Shown: positions 43,120-53,666 of the stretch, in pieces | How positions within the stretch are numbered: the stretch's first letter is position 1 | Layout: every line of letters starts with the position of its first letter | Assembly (NCBI GenBank): GCA_001051155.2 | Contig: JYIP02000004.1 | Coordinates: 4,396,383-4,460,382 of the forward strand | Reading direction: 5' to 3' | DNA from: Chrysoporthe austroafricana | Taxonomy: Eukaryota; Ascomycota; Sordariomycetes; Diaporthales; Cryphonectriaceae | Length of the DNA: 64,000 nt | Notes under the pieces: model-generated | Told to the model about the DNA's origin: nothing | Databases searched by the model: none | Seen by the model: only the letters and a program-made list of their open reading frames with translations | Program-made: the position numbers and the translations under genes

Positions 43120-44245
43120 TCAGAACAGGAAGGGGATCATGATCCACTTGCTCACCACCTTCTCCGACCCAAACGTCTCGACATACCAGTTCCTCGTCCC
43201 GTAGGCGGTGACACCAAGATTCACAGCCACAAACATCAGCACGGACAACAGCGTCCGGTTACACCACTGTCCCTCGGGTGCCGTGACGAGTACCAATGAG
43301 AGGTAGATCAGGCACTCGCAGGTATAATGAGGACAGACGAGGTAACGAAACAGGCCCTGATCCGGCAGTGAATATTTTCTGAGACCGGCGAGGTATCTGT
43401 GGCAGCGGTGTTGCATGACCCAGCCGTACAGGAAGAGCGGCAATGCCACGACTGCCTTGATCTTGGTATCTGCCGCCAGGCTATCGTGTCCCGTGAGCCG
43501 CACTTGGCCCTGCAAGATGGTGGCTGCCATGACTTCAGCAGTGTTTTCTTTTCGAGCAGAAACGTTCCGGGGCGGACGTACCTGATCCCTCGACCCAGAT
43601 AGCCACACTGACGCCCAGGTAGAAACACAGTCCCAGCATCCAATGGACGAACCACATGGTCGACTTGGATGGTTTCATGACGGCCCAGCACTCGTACAAC
43701 CGCCTCCCCGCCTGGAGCAGCATCATAGACCAGACGACGGCCACCTGGGGCCCATCCATGGTAGATGCTCCCGAGGCAGCCTCAGCCTGTCGACTGGCTA
43801 TGAAACGTAGGAGATGATCGCCTTCCTGAAAGTACTGCACAGCCCAGAACCCCGCGCACAAGATGTAGAAGGCGTAGTACGTAAAGAACCACGAGTGAGG
43901 CACCTGACCCAGCGATGTGATCTTGCTCACGGCCTTGACGATGGAATCACCCTTCTCCTCAGCCTGGGCCCCTGCTGTCGTCTTCTGCTCGCCGCTGCTC
44001 GTTGTGGCCTGCTCGGCCCTCCGCGGTCCATAGCTGAGAAGGAGCTTGCGCTCTGCCGCGGGGAAGAGGGCGATGGCGAGCACGAAGCTCGACGTCAGGA
44101 TGAATGCGGCCTGGACCCATAGGGCTGGGCTCACTGCGCGCAGTGGCGAGAGGAGAGTGTCTAAGTGTGTCATCGTGTCGATGGTTCTGGACGTAGACGG
44201 CGTTGAGGACAGCCTCGCAGGCGCGCGAGTTGCCACAGCTTGCAT
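43120..44245 (-). CDS. dfg10: Polyprenol reductase (DFG10/SRD5A3 family)
   Basis: Two exons on the minus strand, 44245-43582 and 43523-43120 (355 aa), with a 58-nt intron. The junction G|CC gives VEGSATILQGQ. The enzyme reduces polyprenol to dolichol in the ER, supplying the lipid carrier for N-glycosylation. Several hydrophobic helices are visible. Conserved features are GQVPHSWFFTYYAFYIL, LLQAGRRLYECW (the family LxQxxRRLxE motif), STMWFVHWMLGLCFYLGVSVA and, near the C-terminus, CPHYTCECLIYLSL (the HY...CE...Y motif) and TAYGTRNWYVETFG. An alternative start at 44173 (MTHLDTLL) is possible. The stop codon lies only 26 bp from that of the convergent ALKBH6-like gene, so the transcripts must overlap. 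Confidence 0.9.
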
Positions 44246-45239
44246 GGCCCGTGCTCCTCAAAAGAAGCCCCCCCCCCCCCCGATGCTCGATGGTCGCCCC
44301 CTGCCGGTCCGTCCTGCCATCTCAACGCTATTGGCATATCGCATTGATCCACAATCAGCTGATTGCAAGTGGGACCCACAGGCTCTGATCTCCCGAGCAG
44401 CACCTGCCTGGATTTCTTTTGACTGGCTGCAGAGGGCGGCGGCGAAACGGAGGTCAACGGATTTCGAGCTCGTGGCGTGGGCGCGGGTGGAGCCGTAGGG
44501 CGGCCCGGCGCTCCGCTCAGAACGGTGATCTCACTACTAGGACAACCCGCGGGCTGACGGAGCGCCGCGATGGACCCGAGGTCTGAGACTGCCCTCGTAT
44601 TGTGTATCAACAAACAGCAAGGCTGCCATGACGATGCTTCATGTAGATTTGTGTCTCTGAGGGAAAAATATGAGAGAGGGTCTGGCCCAGGACGGCCTCA
44701 AGCCATGAGGTCATGGCTTCACAAAGGATCCTTTTTGCCACACAGCCAGCATCTATCTGTACATGCCGACCAAGGTAGCGAGCAGCGGAAACCGGACGAG
44801 CAGCACGCAAGAGAGCACAAGCAAGTTTCGCCTGCGCGCCTGCAAATTGTCTGCGGAGGATTGGGTGGGCAGAGTCTCACCCGCGCTGGCCCGTTTCCCG
44901 AAACAATTTGCTTCTCTCACCGACAGATCTTTATTTTCTTCCGCATCGTGAGGCGAGTCGTGAATAGCGCTTGCCCGCAGCAGGATGGGCCGGGGCCTTG
45001 CCGCCGCCGGTGGGGTCAGACGTGCCTCACCCAGCGCCCTCACGCAAACTTTATTATTATAAGTTGAGTGCATCTTTCCGCGATCTCAGTTGCCGCCGTT
45101 CGCGGTCTTCCTATCTGAGCTAGGAATCCGATTGACGGTCCTTCTCGGGGTAAATCCTGCTTAATTTTGAGACCAGGCTCTTGCAAGCTTCAGCGCTGGA
45201 ACCGCATCCTCCTCCGCCGTCTCGGACCTTTTCTCAGCC
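44246..45239. other. Divergent promoter region, DFG10 / IAH1-like esterase
   Basis: About 1 kb with a C-run near 44267-44281. No gene or tRNA is recognised. Confidence 0.5.
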
Positions 45240-46227
45240 ATGGCAGTGAGTATACGCACCGAACGCCGGGGCCCTTCGAGGATGTAGGCTTACATGTCCC
45301 CCCCCCCTCCAGGCACCATATCCACAGGTCGTTCTCTTTGGCGATTCCCTCTTCGAGGGGTGCGTGGCCATGCAGGATGGCTTCTCCTTCTATGCGGCGC
45401 TGCAGAAACGTAAGTGGCCCAGATTCCCTGCCTCGGACGGAGCAGGGCGAATCATGCTGATAGCCTGTCGTGCGCGGCGGCACAGATTGCTTGCGCCGGT
45501 ACGATGTGGTGAACAGGGGCTTTTCCGGGTACAACACCTCGCAGGCTCTGAAGATCCTGGAGCAGGTCTTCCCGAAGCCCGAGGCTGGAGGCCCGCATAT
45601 GGAGTATCTGGTGCGTCTCGACGGTCTCCCTGGCCGGCTTGTTCCCACCCGCTGACAGCAACCCCCCCTCCCCAGCTCGTCCTCCTCGGTGCCAATGACG
45701 CTGCGCTCCCGCAGGAGGTCGACAACCAGGGCATCCCCCTCGACCAGTACAAGGCCAACCTGCGCCGCATCCTGACCCACCCCAACATCACGGCGCACCG
45801 GCCCAAGATCCTCCTCGTCACGCCGCCGCCGCTGGACGAGATCCGCACCACGGAGCTCGACACGCCCAAGTACGGCGTCACGCTGCGGCAGACCGCCCGC
45901 AGCGCCGCCTACTCGCAGGCGGCGCGGGATGTCGCGGCTGCCGTCCCTGGGGTGGTGCTGCTCGACCTGCAGAAGGCGCTGATGGACCACGCCGTGGCCA
46001 GCACGCCCGGCTGGGACGTGAGCCAGCCGCCGCTGGGCTCCGTGGAGGGCGGCCGGCGGGGCTACCTGGAGCAGCTGCTGCCGGACGGCCTGCACCTGAG
46101 CGGAGAGGCGTACAAGGTGCTCTGGGGGCTCGTCGAGCCGGAGATCGAGCCGAGGTTTCCGAACGAGGGCCCCGAGGGGTATGTGTACCCGGAGTGGAGG
46201 TCGGCGCCGTGGCTGGCGGAGAACTAA
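45240..46227 (+). CDS. GDSL/SGNH esterase, isoamyl acetate-hydrolysing esterase (IAH1) type
   Basis: Four exons: 45240-45245, 45313-45409, 45486-45610 and 45676-46227 (259 aa). The first coding exon is only six bases (Met-Ala) before GTGAGT. SGNH-hydrolase blocks are in order: VVLFGDSLFEG (block I with the nucleophilic Ser), NRGFSGYNT (block II Gly), LLGANDAALP (block III Asn), and LLPDGLHLSGEAY (block V, DxxH with the catalytic Asp and His). This matches yeast Iah1 and related fungal esterases that hydrolyse short acetate esters. There is no signal peptide, so it is probably cytosolic. All phases agree across the model. Confidence 0.92.
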
Positions 46228-46923
46228 GGGGGTGGGAGAGACGATGGGGCAGGTGGGAAGATGGTTTCCGGAGTTATGGACAACGACGAGCAGGCAGGAC
46301 GCTCGAGTACTTAGACGGGGACATGCTAGATTTTATACAACTCGATGAGGAACGAACGAAGGATCGTGAGACGACGGAATCAGTTTTCTGCAAGCCCCCT
46401 ACCCCAAAGGCTCTCGTCGTCAGAGCGGAGGGAAACCAAGGGGGGACGGGACAAAACACTTCAATTCTCTTAGGAACGCGGGCCTAGGCTACTGGGCTCG
46501 TTCTTTTTGAATATATCCTTAACTTATATATCTCCACCATGCATACCTAGGAGAGGCCTCATGGAGATTAGACGGGGGTGGGAGGGTTAGCCGCACCGCA
46601 GCAAGATACGTAGGCAGGGCTGGCACGGCGGGCGGGTTACCTAAGCACTGCTAAGACAGACGCGGCCAGGCGGCCTGCGCTGCTGCTTGGCAGGGGTGCG
46701 CGCTCCACAGGGACCCGGATGCACTACCCGTCGTCACTGTCGAACTGGGATACCACTGTACGATCGATAGGTCCTCAGCAGCCCCAGACCTCGCGTTTGC
46801 AACCCTCAAACATCTGCCCAGCTGCTGCCTCGCGATTCCTCTCCGACCAGCGTCGACGAGATCCGACCACGACGAAACACCTGCCTCCCCTGCACCGCCC
46901 TCACGTCCTCGCTAGTAGCACTT

Positions 46924-46959
<36 letters not shown>

Positions 46960-47774
46960 CTCGACGCTCCCGCTGTCGGCCTCTCTCCCTGGAGCCTTGT
47001 CCTCGCGCACTTAACCGAACCCAGCCCGCTGCCATCACCGAGCCCGCATTCCAAGGGCGAACTCCCTCTCCACCGGTCTTTCATAGCGTTTTTCTTCTTC
47101 TGTCCAGATACTGTTAACTCTTCTTTGCGTCTCGAAACAGCTCCGTCTTGCTTGAAACGTCCAGCCTCTCTGGGTGATCTTGAAGGAACCTCGCCAAGGC
47201 TGACTGTCAGCTCCTCCTGCCGTGAATAGCACACCCTCGTGGCAGCCAGCCACATCGTCGAAGCCCCCACGCGGCACTGCTACGAACTCACCACCGAGGC
47301 GACCGCGCTGTTCCTCAAATACCTTGCCCTGTCGCTCGTCCGGTGCCGTTCGGTCCTCGAAGCCACTGCCTGAGCTCGGTCCACCCCTCCTCGACTCGTG
47401 AACGTTTCGAAACATACAGTGACACCCGGGACGACACACGCGGGACAAGGGCAGGTGTGACATCGCAGGAGGGCCCTACGGTCTCTTGCGTGCGATGTGG
47501 GCGTGGGCGACCTCGTGATCTGACACTCGGAAGATCGGGGCCGTGAAGGCAAACAGAACACGGCGACTTCGCGGGCTGGAGCGTCCACAGAGGGGAGACC
47601 ACATGGTAGAGGCCCCACTGTGACCTCAGCCGTTGAGCCTCGTCCGCGCTTGGCCCCTCCGGCCTCCGTGAGAGCTTCACGAGACGTGTCCACCTGGTGG
47701 GCGGCCCTCCCCGCATCCTCTGCCACCGGACGACAGCCATCCCGAGCCCGTGTGTCTGGTCAACCCTCCCTGGC
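46228..47774. other. Intergenic / 5' leader region with (GACA)n repeat
   Basis: About 1.5 kb upstream of the retropepsin-fold gene. It contains a (GACA)n repeat at 46925-46959. The dense short ORFs and CT-rich sequence at 46980-47770 look like a long 5' leader. No independent gene is supported. Confidence 0.5.
46925..46959. repeat. (GACA)n tetranucleotide repeat
   Basis: Eight or nine GACA units, about 820 bp upstream of the next start codon. Confidence 0.9.
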
Positions 47775-49775
47775 ATGGATCCTCGTGTCCCGCCCCTCCA
47801 CCAAGAGCTCCATAATGTCCAGATGGAAGTGAAGCAGGTCCAGTTCGTCCAGGCCAACCATGCCGAGCGGCTGATGCGACTCGAGAGGCGCCAGACTGAG
47901 GATGCTGCCATCAAGTCCGTCTGGAATCCCTCCCCTTTCCCCAGCGTCCTGGGAGGGACCCCCCAACATGGTAAGCCGGATATTGCTTCTCATCCTGCTT
48001 CCTCCCTGATTCTGACCCTTGTTCCAGGGCCGGTGCAGATACCGAACACCCAGGTCTTCGACGAGTTTGACGATGAACAGAGCCAGAACCTCATAGGCTC
48101 GCTTCACCTGGATGCTGACGAGGAACCGACTCGGCGAGGGGCCGCATCGAGGGCCAACAGTGTCCGGTTCGACGAGACAACTCTTCACGGTTCGAACTGG
48201 GGCCAGGCTGGGCGTCAGTCTGGGGAATTTGTTCCCACGAGGCCTTCGAGCGGTCTGGGCGGCCCGTCTCTGATGGAACGGACCTATTCTCACAAGTCAG
48301 ACGGAAGACACAGTTCGGCCGGCCACTCGGTACATTCGTTCCACTCTGTGGCATCCGGTCGAAACAGTAGCCTTGGACTTGACTTGCTTCTAGGTGATCG
48401 GGACGACGATGAGGATTCATCCATGATCGACATTGCCGGGCCGCCACCGGGGTTGATGTTCCTGGGCTCTTTTCCTTCGATTGTCCGGTGCTGGCTCACT
48501 ACGCAGTACTCCCACGACACGCTCCTGTATGCGGTGGTGTGCAGTGGCTCGCAGAAGTCGACCGTGGACTACTCGGTCCTGAAGGACCTGAACCTCTCGA
48601 CCGACTCTCACAGGAGTATCAATGGGGTCATGCGCATCAGCTTACCCGTCTACTTCGCCGAGGCTACCGTATCACAGCCGCACTCCCGATCAATCTCGTC
48701 TCAGCAGGTCCCTTACATCAATGTTGACTTTGAGGTCACCGGAGCCGAGCAGGCGGAAGTGAGCGAGAACCGGAAGGAGATCCGCATCTTCATTGGCAGT
48801 GACACCTTGCGCGCGAATAGTGCCGACCTGCTCCTGTCGCAGAACCGGATGTCCCTCTTTGGAAACGGAGATGGTCGTGATAGACTCTCCGTCCCCTTTG
48901 TCAGGCCCGAGGACGAGTCCACTTACAAGCACATCACGACTGTGAATGTCGTGCCGGAGAAGCCGAAGCTGAACGCCAGCGCGCCGGAGTTCGTATCTGG
49001 AGACTCGCGAACCCAACCTGCTACGGCCCGGGCGCCAGAGCCAGCGGAGGTCATTGTTCCGCAGTCTGAGACCGAGGCATCTGAAGTGCAGTCCCCATTC
49101 TCTCCCATGACTACGCAGTCAGGCTACCACAGCAAGACTATCGGTACCAGCCTGCCCTCGGACAGTGGGAGCGACAGACAGCAGAGGGAAGCGGCTCCGA
49201 GCGTGACGGACAGCACTGGCAAGGAGAATACGGGACAGACTGAGGAAAAGCGGCGCGACTCCGTCGCTGGTATATGGGGCTCCTGGCGCCAGGGCGTCAC
49301 CGCTGGCAGTGACTCTTCCCAGCGGGAGAACGGCTTGAGCGGGTACCAGCCGGCGGCCGGCCGAAGCGGACGCAGCATGAAAATTCTGAAGCCCCAGAAG
49401 TCGGCGTCTCTATCCTCATCAGCCCGGACCGGGTCAACGTACGAGCAGCCTCCGCCCGCGAGACCGAGCGGGGAGCTTCGACGGAAGAGCCAGGGCGCTG
49501 CCTCCGCCCTGGAACCCAATGGGGGCTCTGCCACACCTCCTCCGACAGTGCGCTGGGAAAATATGAGGCGCAGTGTGAGCGGCGCAACACCAGGATCCGC
49601 CGCGCCGCCCGCCGCGCCGCCTACTGCGGCGGATCCCAAGTCTAAAGCCCCTGCAACGCGCTCCAATCCCGTCGGTGGCGCCTCCGCCTTCTCCTGGATG
49701 ACACCCACAAGCGGCGGTGCCAGGGCCCTGGACCCTACGGCTGGAAAACCCAAACCACCAGCCACGACCGCCTAA
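47775..49775 (+). CDS. Protein with degenerate retropepsin-like domain, function unknown
   Basis: Start at ATG 47775. An intron at 47971-48027 (GTAAGC...TTCCAG, 57 nt, no stop) is predicted: 647 aa if spliced, 666 aa if retained. The N-terminus is a short coiled coil (EVKQVQFVQANHAERLMRLERRQ). A disordered Ser-rich region follows. The one folded domain (about 220-370) opens MFLGSFPSIVRCWL and has the order of a retropepsin monomer: LLYAVVCSGSQKSTVDYSVL at the flap/active-site position, a middle strand PYINVDFEV, and a final IGSDTLRANSADLLLSQNRM resembling the usual LGxDFL...DxxxxRL ending. The expected catalytic Asp-Thr/Ser-Gly reads Cys-Ser-Gly, so protease activity is doubtful. The C-terminal half is disordered. 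Fungal proteins of this build are uncharacterised; a scaffolding role is inferred. Confidence 0.7.
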   Translation: MDPRVPPLHQELHNVQMEVKQVQFVQANHAERLMRLERRQTEDAAIKSVWNPSPFPSVLGGTPQHGKPDIASHPASSLILTLVPGPVQIPNTQVFDEFDDEQSQNLIGSLHLDADEEPTRRGAASRANSVRFDETTLHGSNWGQAGRQSGEFVPTRPSSGLGGPSLMERTYSHKSDGRHSSAGHSVHSFHSVASGRNSSLGLDLLLGDRDDDEDSSMIDIAGPPPGLMFLGSFPSIVRCWLTTQYSHDTLLYAVVCSGSQKSTVDYSVLKDLNLSTDSHRSINGVMRISLPVYFAEATVSQPHSRSISSQQVPYINVDFEVTGAEQAEVSENRKEIRIFIGSDTLRANSADLLLSQNRMSLFGNGDGRDRLSVPFVRPEDESTYKHITTVNVVPEKPKLNASAPEFVSGDSRTQPATARAPEPAEVIVPQSETEASEVQSPFSPMTTQSGYHSKTIGTSLPSDSGSDRQQREAAPSVTDSTGKENTGQTEEKRRDSVAGIWGSWRQGVTAGSDSSQRENGLSGYQPAAGRSGRSMKILKPQKSASLSSSARTGSTYEQPPPARPSGELRRKSQGAASALEPNGGSATPPPTVRWENMRRSVSGATPGSAAPPAAPPTAADPKSKAPATRSNPVGGASAFSWMTPTSGGARALDPTAGKPKPPATTA

Positions 49776-50429
49776 ACTTCTGACTGCCGTCTCGCCAGAG
49801 AGGAGCGAGCTTTGTGTGTATGAATGAGCCGGCGCGCGACTACCCAATGTTGTCGTTGACATGAGGCCCGTACCGCGAGGATCAGTCTCTCGCCGCCCGG
49901 CGGCAAGCATGTATAAGTGCTACCAAGCCTGAATTTATCTTTTCCTAAAGCCGAATCCCATCAAGCGCCAGCGCTTAGAGGCGGGCCTTGAATACCTATG
50001 CTCCCAGGACCAGCCAGCAGAAATTATTCAATGAAATAGTATTAAAAACCCTGCAACTAACTGTCTTTGCGGTGCTTTTGCCATGCCTTGTGATCTTCTT
50101 GCCTAACACGGAGGAGGCCAGACTGTGCCGGAAAATGGAAGACAGGCTCACATGAAACGCATGCCATTGAAGGAAGTGAATGAACAACCAAAATTGCTGA
50201 CAATGTCAGAACGAGGTATGCCGAACGCTTAGAACTTCTATCTTGAGTAGCCTGAAGGCAACGGCCTCGTCCTCCTAGTGTAATCTTCCAGAAGCCATCC
50301 AGACGGCCGCCAGAACGCCAAAGCGCCGATGCTACATCCAGCCTCGTCATCCCAGCGCCGCCCGCGCCCTTCTCCTGCCGCGTCCTGCCCTGCCCGTCCT
50401 GCCCTGCCCGTCTCCCCCCCGGGGGTGTC
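49776..50429. other. Convergent intergenic region
   Basis: About 650 bp between converging 3' ends. A CCTGCCCTGCCCGT repeat lies at about 50388-50412 and a short GC palindrome-like stretch (CCCCCCGGGGG) near 50415-50425. No gene is seen. Confidence 0.5.
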
Positions 50430-51331
50430 TTAGATCTTGGCGGCCCCGGAAGGCACAGGCGCCAACGCCTGCAGCGCGGTCTTGGTGTCGGCCATGGAGT
50501 CCTTGACGATGCCGATGAGCTGCTTGAACTCGGGCCGGGCGGCATCGCCGACGAGCTCGTACAGCCAGCTCTCGCTGGTGGTGACGGTGGCGCCCTCGGC
50601 GCGCAGGCGAGCGAGGGCGAGGGGCACCTCCTCGCGGTTGCAGCTGCCCACGGCGTCGGCGAGCACGTAGACGCGGTGGCCGGCGCGCAGGGCGTCGAGG
50701 GCGGTCTGGGTCACGCAGATGTGGGCCTCGATGCCGACCAGCACGATGTCCGCGGGGGCCGGCGCCGGCTCCGGCAACCGCGTCGTCAGCGCCGGTATCC
50801 ACATGCTGAAGAGCGTCTTGTCGGCGTCCGGGACCCGGCAGACCGGCGCCGTCAGGTGCGGCTCCAGGTCCGCCACCACGCCGCCCAGGCGCGCCCGGTT
50901 CTGCGTCGTGAAGTACGTCGGGATGTCCAGCGCGGAGGCGGCGCGGAGGACCTTTTGGGCCGTGAGGACGCTGGGCGGGGAAGGTTATCGGCCGGCTGGT
51001 TCTCCGTGCGAGGTTAGGGGGGGATGAGAGAGAGGAGGACATACACCTTGTCGAACTCATGGATCGCGGGGCGGAACTTCTCCTGGATGTCGCAGACGCT
51101 ACGGGGATGTGAGCCACTGGAAAGGGGGAGAGATATACTATGGCCCTTCGCGAGGCCCGCCTGGGGAAGGGCACTGACAAGATGGCGGGGTTGTCTACGT
51201 GCGTCCTGTCAGTCCGTCGTCGTCATCATTATCATCATCACCATCGTGGAGAGAGCTTCTGGAGGGCCCGTGTGAAGGCCAGAGGGGCGGCACCCACTCG
51301 TTCGCCGCCTGGGAGCTGGGACGTCCGTCAT
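50430..51331 (-). CDS. Isochorismatase-family cysteine hydrolase
   Basis: Four-exon model on the minus strand: 51331-51294, 51205-51179, 51098-51045, 50970-50430 (219 aa). The last three exons are secure because they rebuild NPAIFVCDIQEKFRPAIHEFDKVVLTAQKVLRAA in frame. The third junction needs the GTATGT donor inside AAGGT|GTATGT. The first exon is tentative (donor GTGCCG is weak). The catalytic Asp is in CDIQEKF, the Lys in DADKTLFSMW and the Cys in EAHICVTQTALDAL (about residue 123). ADAVGSCN and the C-terminal helix complete the fold. Fungal members of this ISOC group have unclear substrates, perhaps small amides. Homologues are often cytosolic or mitochondrial. The gene lies downstream of THI6 on the same strand, without evidence of a functional link. 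Confidence 0.85.
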
Positions 51332-51798
51332 GATGGCGCAGGTCCGGGAAAGGCTACGGTGTCGCAGTTGATAGCTGTTGATGATAGCTCTCGGTAGTCT
51401 CGACGAGACGATGTGCATGTCAGTGCGCGATTGGATCTCGTGTAGAAAGAAAGAGAAGAGAAGAAGGGGAAAGAGAAAAGGACCAAAAAAAAAAAGAAGG
51501 GTCCTGGCCGGGGGCAGAGGACTGTTTCCCCGCGGGGTCCTCAACGACGTCAACTTCAATGCCGAGCCGACTCCGGACTGCGGGGTCCCCCGACTTCAGC
51601 AGCGAAGGAGCCCGGCTCAGGTGAGAAACAGCTACGAGGGCACAGGGCGTATTACACTTTCAATGAGCTGCGAGATAGTCATTCCCTCGCTCTCTATATA
51701 TTGATGTCTAATAGTCTGCAGTGATTTTCATTACACAGGAGGACAAAGAGGTTGCTTATACAGACAATATAAGTGAGTGTGAACCTCTGCACCAGGAA
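51332..51798. other. Promoter region of the isochorismatase-family gene / THI6 3' flank
   Basis: About 470 bp. The plus strand has an A11 run near 51485-51496. Nothing else is recognised. Confidence 0.5.
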
Positions 51799-53666
51799 TT
51801 AGGATTCCACCATCGTGATTCTCGCACGAGTAAGCCAGCTCAGGTCACCCTCTGCAGTCCTCGTACGAAGCTGGTACAGCGAGTCCAGGAAGGCCGGCAC
51901 GAAGGTCCCTGGGCCCTCGACGCTGCTCTTCTCCGCCGCAGACTCGGCAGCGATCTCGAAGAGCAGGATCCCCGCGACGACAGCCGCCAGCTGGTCCTCG
52001 TCGCCCCAAGCCGCCACCATCGCGGAGAGGGTCGTGCCGAGGGTGCACCCCGTGCCGGTGATCATGCCCAGGTACTCGTGGCCGTTCTCGATCGCGACCG
52101 TCCTCGCCCCGTCGCTGACCAGGTCCGTCTTGCCCGTCATCACGACGACGACCCGCTCGCGCGCGGCGAGGTCGCGGACGAGCCGGGCCTTGGCCTCGTG
52201 CGAGAGCGTGCTGCTGCTGTCCACGCCGCGCTGGCTCTCGCCGTCGCTGCTGCCGTAGACGGTCTTGATCTCGCTCTCGTTGCCTTTGATCACGCTGATG
52301 TAGCCGGCGGCGAGGATGTCCTTCACCGCTGCTCTCCGGACGGCGGTCGCGCCGGCGCTGGAGCGGGGAGGGCGAGTGAGTGATTTGGGTCTTGACAGAC
52401 ATGGGGGAAGAAGCGTTGCTTACCCAACTGGGTCAAAGACCACCGGTCGCCGGGCGGCATTGTACGCCCGGAGGGCTTTCTTATAGTTCTCCAGCCCGTC
52501 TGGCGTCACAGTGCCCATGTTGATCACCAGGGCGCCTCCCAGCTTGGCCAGGTCAGCTGCCTCCTCGCCGTAGTTCGCCATGATCGGAGAGGCGCCTATC
52601 GACAGGGCCACGTTTGCCGCGAAGTTTTGTACGACCTGGGGGAAAAACGTCAGTTCCTCGTCCGGGTGGAAGCCGTGTACTGTCCTACGGAGCTCCTTAC
52701 TAGGTTCGTCATGTTGTGAGAGAGCGGCTTCGTGTCATGGACCGCCTTGATGACCTTTGGAACCACCTCCAAGAGATGCTCCTTCGTCGTCACCAAGTGT
52801 GATATCCCGGATCTGGATCGCCCCTCCTGGATGAGCCTATCGCTCTCCCGCACGAGAGCCAGAAGCTGCCGGGACGCCGCGCCGGGGTCCTCAGCAGCCA
52901 TGATGGCGCTGACGACCGCGATGCCGTCGAGCGGCTTCCTGGGTGAGCACCCCCGGAACATGACCTGCACGATATTGGAGGCGTTGATGCCCCCGATGCA
53001 GACAGCAGGAACGTCTCCATGGCCCTTCTCGCCGAGAACGTCGAGGGTGCGTCTCAGCCCCTCGGGCCCGATCACGGACTTTGTGTCTTTCTTGCTGGAC
53101 GGCGTCAGCTTGGTTAATGTGTGTGTGCACCTGACACTGGCCCGACTCACGTCTGCGTGGAGAATATCGTGCCTATGCCGAGATAGTCTGCCCCCTGCTC
53201 GCATGCAGTGACAGCCTCGTCGACGGAGTTGGCTGTTATGCCGATGATCTTGTCCTTGCCCAAGATTGTCCTTGCGGTAGTGATATCTTCCGAGGGAGGA
53301 AAGAAAAAGCATCAGCCAGACCCACTCAGCCCGATCTATCCACGGTGGTGTCGACTCACCCATATCATCCTGGCCCAGATGAACCCCCTCACAGCCGACG
53401 GCGAGGGCGACATCTACCCGGTCGTTTATGAGCAGGGGCACCACGTGCCTCTTGGTAACCTCATGGAGCCTCCGCGCGGTCGAGACGAGGACGCCGGTGT
53501 CGCTCGTCTTGTCCCGGTACTGCACGATGGTGACGCCGCCCCGGAGCGCGCGGTCGACGACGTCACAGATGTCCTTGTCGCCGAGGATCGCGGGCGTGGA
53601 GTCTGTCACCAGGTAGAGGCTGTAGTTAGGCCTCGGCGGAGGGCTGCCGGGTGCGGGGGGCGCCAT
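51799..53666 (-). CDS. thi6: Bifunctional thiamine-phosphate synthase / hydroxyethylthiazole kinase (THI6)
   Basis: Five exons on the minus strand: 53666-53360, 53286-53151, 53094-52701, 52635-52424, 52357-51799 (535 aa). All phases agree. The N-terminal half is a ThiE barrel: [75 protein letters not shown]. It joins thiazole phosphate with HMP pyrophosphate to give thiamine phosphate. The C-terminal half (from about residue 255) is a ThiM kinase: [58 protein letters not shown] and the catalytic [16 protein letters not shown]. This fusion is standard in fungi. No TPP-riboswitch core was recognised near the start or in the introns. Confidence 0.96.
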
